A stretch of 9,547 nt of DNA from Anaerolineales bacterium UBA3071 (GTDB lineage Bacteria; Chloroflexota; Anaerolineae; UBA3071), in assembly GCA_002366755.1 (NCBI GenBank), contig DFBV01000220.1, positions 2,590 through 12,136 of the forward strand. Direction: 5' to 3'. How positions within the stretch are numbered: the stretch's first letter is position 1; each line of letters begins with the position of its first letter. Positions 6,953 to 9,547 of this stretch are shown here, piece by piece. The translations under genes and the position numbers were made by a program. Under the pieces are notes generated by a model, which was not told where the DNA came from, did not search any database, and saw only the letters and a program-made list of their open reading frames with translations.

Positions 6953-6981
6953 ATTGTATCACACGTTCCCCGCATCACCAA
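6953..6981 (-). promoter_or_regulatory. Probable promoter of holB-ricT
   Basis: On the minus strand, TTGGTG (6981-6976) and TACAAT (6958-6953) are 17 bases apart. The -10 box matches five of six consensus bases and the -35 box the key TTG. Transcription would start near 6946, giving a leader of about 20 bases to ATG 6926. It lies back to back with the lacI-type promoter, whose -35 box is 34 bases away. Confidence 0.45.
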
Positions 6982-7014
6982 ATGAGAGGGAAATCGCCAT
7001 CCTCGAATCCAGAT

Positions 7015-7043
7015 TTGACAACTTCTCCGTCCCATGCTATAAT
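7015..7043 (+). promoter_or_regulatory. Consensus sigma-70 promoter of the LacI-family gene
   Basis: A perfect TTGACA (7015-7020) and a perfect TATAAT (7038-7043) are separated by the ideal 17 bases. A TG at 7035-7036 adds an extended -10 element. Transcription should start near 7050, about 93 bases before the start codon. Such a full-consensus promoter is strong unless repressed, which fits the operators overlapping its start. Confidence 0.9.
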
Positions 7044-7072
7044 GGAAGCGCTTCCATTTGGAAGCGCTTCCA
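7043..7072. promoter_or_regulatory. Tandem LacI-family operators
   Basis: Two identical perfect 14-bp palindromes, TGGAAGCGCTTCCA, occupy 7043-7056 and 7059-7072, separated by TT. The first shares the last base of the -10 box and covers the predicted transcription start near 7050, so bound repressor would block initiation. The central GCGC and flanking TGGAA/TTCCA match the general LacI/CcpA-type operator pattern. Centres are 16 bp apart, about one and a half helical turns. The most likely binder is the repressor encoded just downstream (autoregulation). Confidence 0.88.
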
Positions 7073-7142
7073 AGTGAGAGCACCTTCGTCCTGTTGGCTT
7101 TTCTTCTGATGGGTCTGCCTTGTGAGCAATGGAGCACTGCAC

Positions 7143-8183
7143 ATGGCTGTGACTATCTACGATGTGGCTAAACGTGCTGGTGTGGGAATCGCCACCGTTT
7201 CCCGCGTCCTCAACGACAGCCCTCGTGTGCGAGAAGTCACCCGCCAGCGGGTGCTGACCGCTATCAAAGAACTGGACTACCACCCCGGCGCTGCCGCCCG
7301 TACCCTCGTCAGTGGCCGTACTCGCACTATTGGCTTCATCCTCTGCCAAAGCCCCGACCGCGTCTTCGCCGATGCCTTCTTGCCCGAGGTGCTGCGTGGC
7401 GTGGGGGATTCTATCCAACGGAATGGTTTTCGCGTATTGCTGCATCCTGTAGAAGATGTGACCGCACCCGAAGCGTACATCGGCCTGGTGCGTGAAGAAC
7501 ATACCGATGGCATCATCCTCTCCGGCCCCCGCTCCGATGACCAGCAACTCCCTCGCTTGAAGGCCGAGGGCTTCCCTGTCGTGCTCCTGGGGCAATTGCC
7601 TGGATCGGGCATCCCTTTCGTGGACGTGGACAACGTCGGAGCGGCCAGGCGGGCAGTGAACCACCTGCTCGGCCTGGGACATCGGCGAGTGGGGATGATC
7701 ACCAACGCTCCCCTGGTCTACACCGCTGCCCGTGATCGACTGGCTGGCTACCGCCAGATGCTAGAGGAAGCCAGCATTCCTCTTAATGAAGAGCTCGTAT
7801 GCTACGGCGACTTCCGCGAGGAGAGCGGCCGCGTGGCAATGAGCCAGTTGCTCGATCTGGCCGAACCTCCCACCGCGGTCTTCGTCGCCAGCGACATGGT
7901 GGCCTTTGGCGCCTTGGTGGCCATCAAACAGCGAGGGCTGACGATCCCCGACGACGTTGCATTGGTGGGCTTCGACGACGTGCAACTGGCGCACTACGTG
8001 GACCCACCGCTGACAACGGTGCAGTTGCCAGCGTACGACCTGGGCTATTGGGCTGCAACGTTGCTGACTCAGTTGATTGACGACGAGCCAGTCGAGAAAC
8101 AGGAGATTCTTCTGCAGACCGAACTCGTCGTGCGGCAATCGTGTGGGACTCACGTGAGTCCCCATCTCGAGGATCTAGGATAA
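7143..8183 (+). CDS. LacI-family transcriptional repressor
   Basis: This 346-residue protein has the standard LacI/GalR layout. The N-terminal helix-turn-helix is at 4-24 (TIYDVAKRAGVGIATVSRVLN region) and the hinge helix around 49-57, with Leu55 (AARTL) expected to wedge into the central CpG of the operator. A periplasmic-binding-protein-like sugar-sensing domain runs from about 62 to the end. Typical blocks are DGIILSGP, HLLGLGHRRVGMI, FVASDMVAFGAL, IPDDVALVGFDDV and PPLTTVQLP. The recognition stretch GIATVSRV resembles the MATVSRV of CcpA, whose cre sites share the GCGC core seen here. ATG 7143 was chosen because GGAG (7131-7134) lies 8 bases upstream; GTG 7122 would add seven residues. 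The inducer is probably a sugar carried by the transporter whose binding protein follows, but it cannot be named from sequence. Confidence 0.93.
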   Translation: MAVTIYDVAKRAGVGIATVSRVLNDSPRVREVTRQRVLTAIKELDYHPGAAARTLVSGRTRTIGFILCQSPDRVFADAFLPEVLRGVGDSIQRNGFRVLLHPVEDVTAPEAYIGLVREEHTDGIILSGPRSDDQQLPRLKAEGFPVVLLGQLPGSGIPFVDVDNVGAARRAVNHLLGLGHRRVGMITNAPLVYTAARDRLAGYRQMLEEASIPLNEELVCYGDFREESGRVAMSQLLDLAEPPTAVFVASDMVAFGALVAIKQRGLTIPDDVALVGFDDVQLAHYVDPPLTTVQLPAYDLGYWAATLLTQLIDDEPVEKQEILLQTELVVRQSCGTHVSPHLEDLG

Positions 8184-8414
8184 CGGCCGACTGAGAAGGA
8201 GGTGGTGCGTATTAGCCTGACATGCATTGCGGTCAAAGACAGCTTCTTTGTCCGGTTTTGGGTATTCTCCAAACCTGCGGAGAGGGTGGTTGGTTCAATC
8301 GTATTGGGCCTTCTCAAACAAGTTGGCAGTCAATAGGGTTGGACTTCTGCCCATCATCTGGGAGATACCCCCCATTTCTCACCTGTAAGAGAATAGCTTT
8401 TGGAGGAGATCACA
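8184..8414 (+). other. Gap between repressor gene and binding-protein gene
   Basis: This 231-base stretch has no second copy of the TGGAAGCGCTTCCA operator, no clear promoter and no strong terminator. It does hold an excellent ribosome-site sequence, GAAGGAGGT (8195-8203), with no well-placed start codon. GTG at 8205 is only 2 bases after AGGAGG and would open a 43-codon frame to TAG 8334-8336. A small dyad, CAAAGA (8234-8239) and TCTTTG (8245-8250), lies inside. GGAGG (8402-8406) is the ribosome site of the downstream lipoprotein gene. Confidence 0.4.
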
Positions 8415-9547
8415 ATGAGAAGCTTACGAATTCTGTTGTTGGTGGTGCTTGTCCTGAGCCTGGGGTTGGCGGGATGTCCCTCGAAGGAGACCCCTGCACC
8501 GACTGCGACCCTTGTCCCAGAGGCGACCAAAGCCCCCGAACCGACCGAAGCGCCAGCGGAAGCTCCGGCTGCGGCCGAGATAGACTGCATGGGTGCGGCG
8601 TCGGGTGACAAGGTGACCATGCTCTACCAGTGGTCGGGGATCGAGGAAGAGATGCTGAACGAGATCCTCAAGCCGCTGGTGGATGGTTGTGGCATCGTGC
8701 TGGCCCCCGAGTCCACGCGTGACCATGCGCTCTTGGACACGCGAGTGGCAGCGGGCACGCCGCCCGACATCGCCTTTTGGACCCAGTCCGCACTTGACCT
8801 CTACCAGGATGAACTGGTGCCCATCAGCGAGGCTGGCGGCAACCCGGACAACTATGCAGCCTTCTGGAAGGATCTGGGCACGCGCGGAGGCAAGTGGGTG
8901 GGTCTGATGGTCAAGGCGGACATCAAGAGCATCGTCTGGTACAGTCCCGTGGTGTTCGAGGCCTATGGCTACGAAGTGCCTGCGACCTGGGATGAGCTGG
9001 ATGCGCTGGTGGAGCGGATGGTGGCGGACGGCAACGTGCCCTGGTCTATGGGCATGGAGTCGGGCGATGCCACAGGCTGGACGGGTTCCGACTTCATCCA
9101 GGACATTCTGCTGGTGCAGCAAGGCCCGCAGTACGTGCACGACGTCATCTCCGGCAAGGTGGCCTACGACGACGCTGGTGTCAAGGCGGCGTACGAGACC
9201 TATGGCAAGTGGGCCAAGGATCCCAAGTACACGGTAGGTGGAGCGGATGGGACTGTCTCGATGGGCTTCCTGGACGCCATCTACAAGCCGTTCGCTGACC
9301 CGCCGGAAGCGATGATGGTGAAGCAATCTGGCTTTGCCGGAGGGGTCGTCAAGGAGCAGTTCCCGTCGTTGGAATACGGCAGCGACTATGACTTCTTTGG
9401 CGTGCCTGGCGCTCAGGGGTTGCAGGGAGGCACAGACCTCATGATGGTGTTCAACGCCACACCTGCAGCCAAGGCACTCGTTGGGTACCTAACCAGCGAG
9501 GCGGGCGCCAAGCAGTGGGCGGAAGTGGGGTTTGATCTTTCGCCCAA
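8415..9547 (+). CDS. Sugar ABC transporter substrate-binding lipoprotein, 5' part
   Basis: The frame runs 377 codons from ATG 8415 to the right edge without a stop, so the gene is incomplete at its 3' end. A signal peptide (MRSLR, then a leucine/valine-rich core) ends in the lipobox LAGC with Cys21 as the lipidated residue. The protein should sit outside the cytoplasmic membrane. A Pro/Ala/Thr/Glu-rich tether (about 22-54) follows. The mature domain resembles family 1 extracellular binding proteins (COG1653), near the alpha-glucoside AglE type: AAGTPPDIAFWTQ, VPATWDELDALVERM, GWTGSDFIQDILL, SGKVAYDD and YLTSEAGAKQW. The start is supported by GGAGG (8402-8406), 8 bases upstream. It follows the LacI-type gene in the same direction; membrane components of the transporter would be expected to the right, outside the window. 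The ligand is presumably a sugar but is unidentified. Confidence 0.9.
   Translation, partial: MRSLRILLLVVLVLSLGLAGCPSKETPAPTATLVPEATKAPEPTEAPAEAPAAAEIDCMGAASGDKVTMLYQWSGIEEEMLNEILKPLVDGCGIVLAPESTRDHALLDTRVAAGTPPDIAFWTQSALDLYQDELVPISEAGGNPDNYAAFWKDLGTRGGKWVGLMVKADIKSIVWYSPVVFEAYGYEVPATWDELDALVERMVADGNVPWSMGMESGDATGWTGSDFIQDILLVQQGPQYVHDVISGKVAYDDAGVKAAYETYGKWAKDPKYTVGGADGTVSMGFLDAIYKPFADPPEAMMVKQSGFAGGVVKEQFPSLEYGSDYDFFGVPGAQGLQGGTDLMMVFNATPAAKALVGYLTSEAGAKQWAEVGFDLSP

Noticed and set aside
8234..8250. Dyad CAAAGA/TCTTTG as a second repressor operator
   Set aside because: It lacks the GCGC centre and TGGAA arms of the perfect operators at 7043-7072.
8424..9326. A 300-codon minus-strand frame opposite the binding-protein gene
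   Set aside because: The + frame has a ribosome site, lipoprotein signal and family motifs; the minus frame has no recognisable domain.

Overview
The window is G+C-rich bacterial DNA with tightly packed genes on both strands. The composition, the protein families, the holB-ricT gene pair and a sugar-binding lipoprotein beside a LacI regulator would all suit a Chloroflexota (Anaerolineae-like) genome. That placement is an inference from sequence style, not proven by any marker here. I see no phage, transposase, CRISPR array or defence genes; most of the content is housekeeping and sugar metabolism.

Layout, left to right. (1) Bases 1-626 hold the 3' end of a creatinase/M24-fold gene on +, followed 29 bases later by a zinc-dependent polyol-type dehydrogenase (656-1687). 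The two probably form an operon, which ends at a short terminator-like hairpin. (2) Between that operon and a convergent tRNA-Ser(CGA) gene (minus, 1817-1907, with encoded CCA and its own promoter) lies a fold-back array of degenerate GACGAAN heptamers (1755-1808). (3) An acyl-CoA carboxylase beta subunit (2182-3726, +) follows a 274-base leader that contains a long imperfect hairpin. Lipoyl synthase lipA (3873-4805, +) comes next and ends at a hairpin plus intrinsic terminator. (4) Convergent to lipA, on the minus strand, are ricT (PSP1-domain protein, 4901-5797) and upstream of it holB (DNA polymerase III delta prime, 5919-6926), an order also found in Bacillus. (5) Divergent from holB, a LacI-family repressor (7143-8183, +) is read from a consensus-like TTGACA-17-TATAAT promoter. 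Two identical 14-bp palindromes, TGGAAGCGCTTCCA, overlap its start region. (6) A sugar ABC-transporter substrate-binding lipoprotein starts at 8415 and runs off the right edge.

Functionally, the right end looks like the beginning of a repressor-controlled sugar uptake operon and the left end like the tail of a small-molecule or polyol catabolic operon. The middle holds core lipoate, acyl-CoA and replication functions. I found no convincing undescribed multi-gene system. The items most worth a second look are the promoter with tandem operators, the heptamer fold-back array, the M24-fold protein that has lost most metal ligands, and the structured leader upstream of the carboxylase gene.
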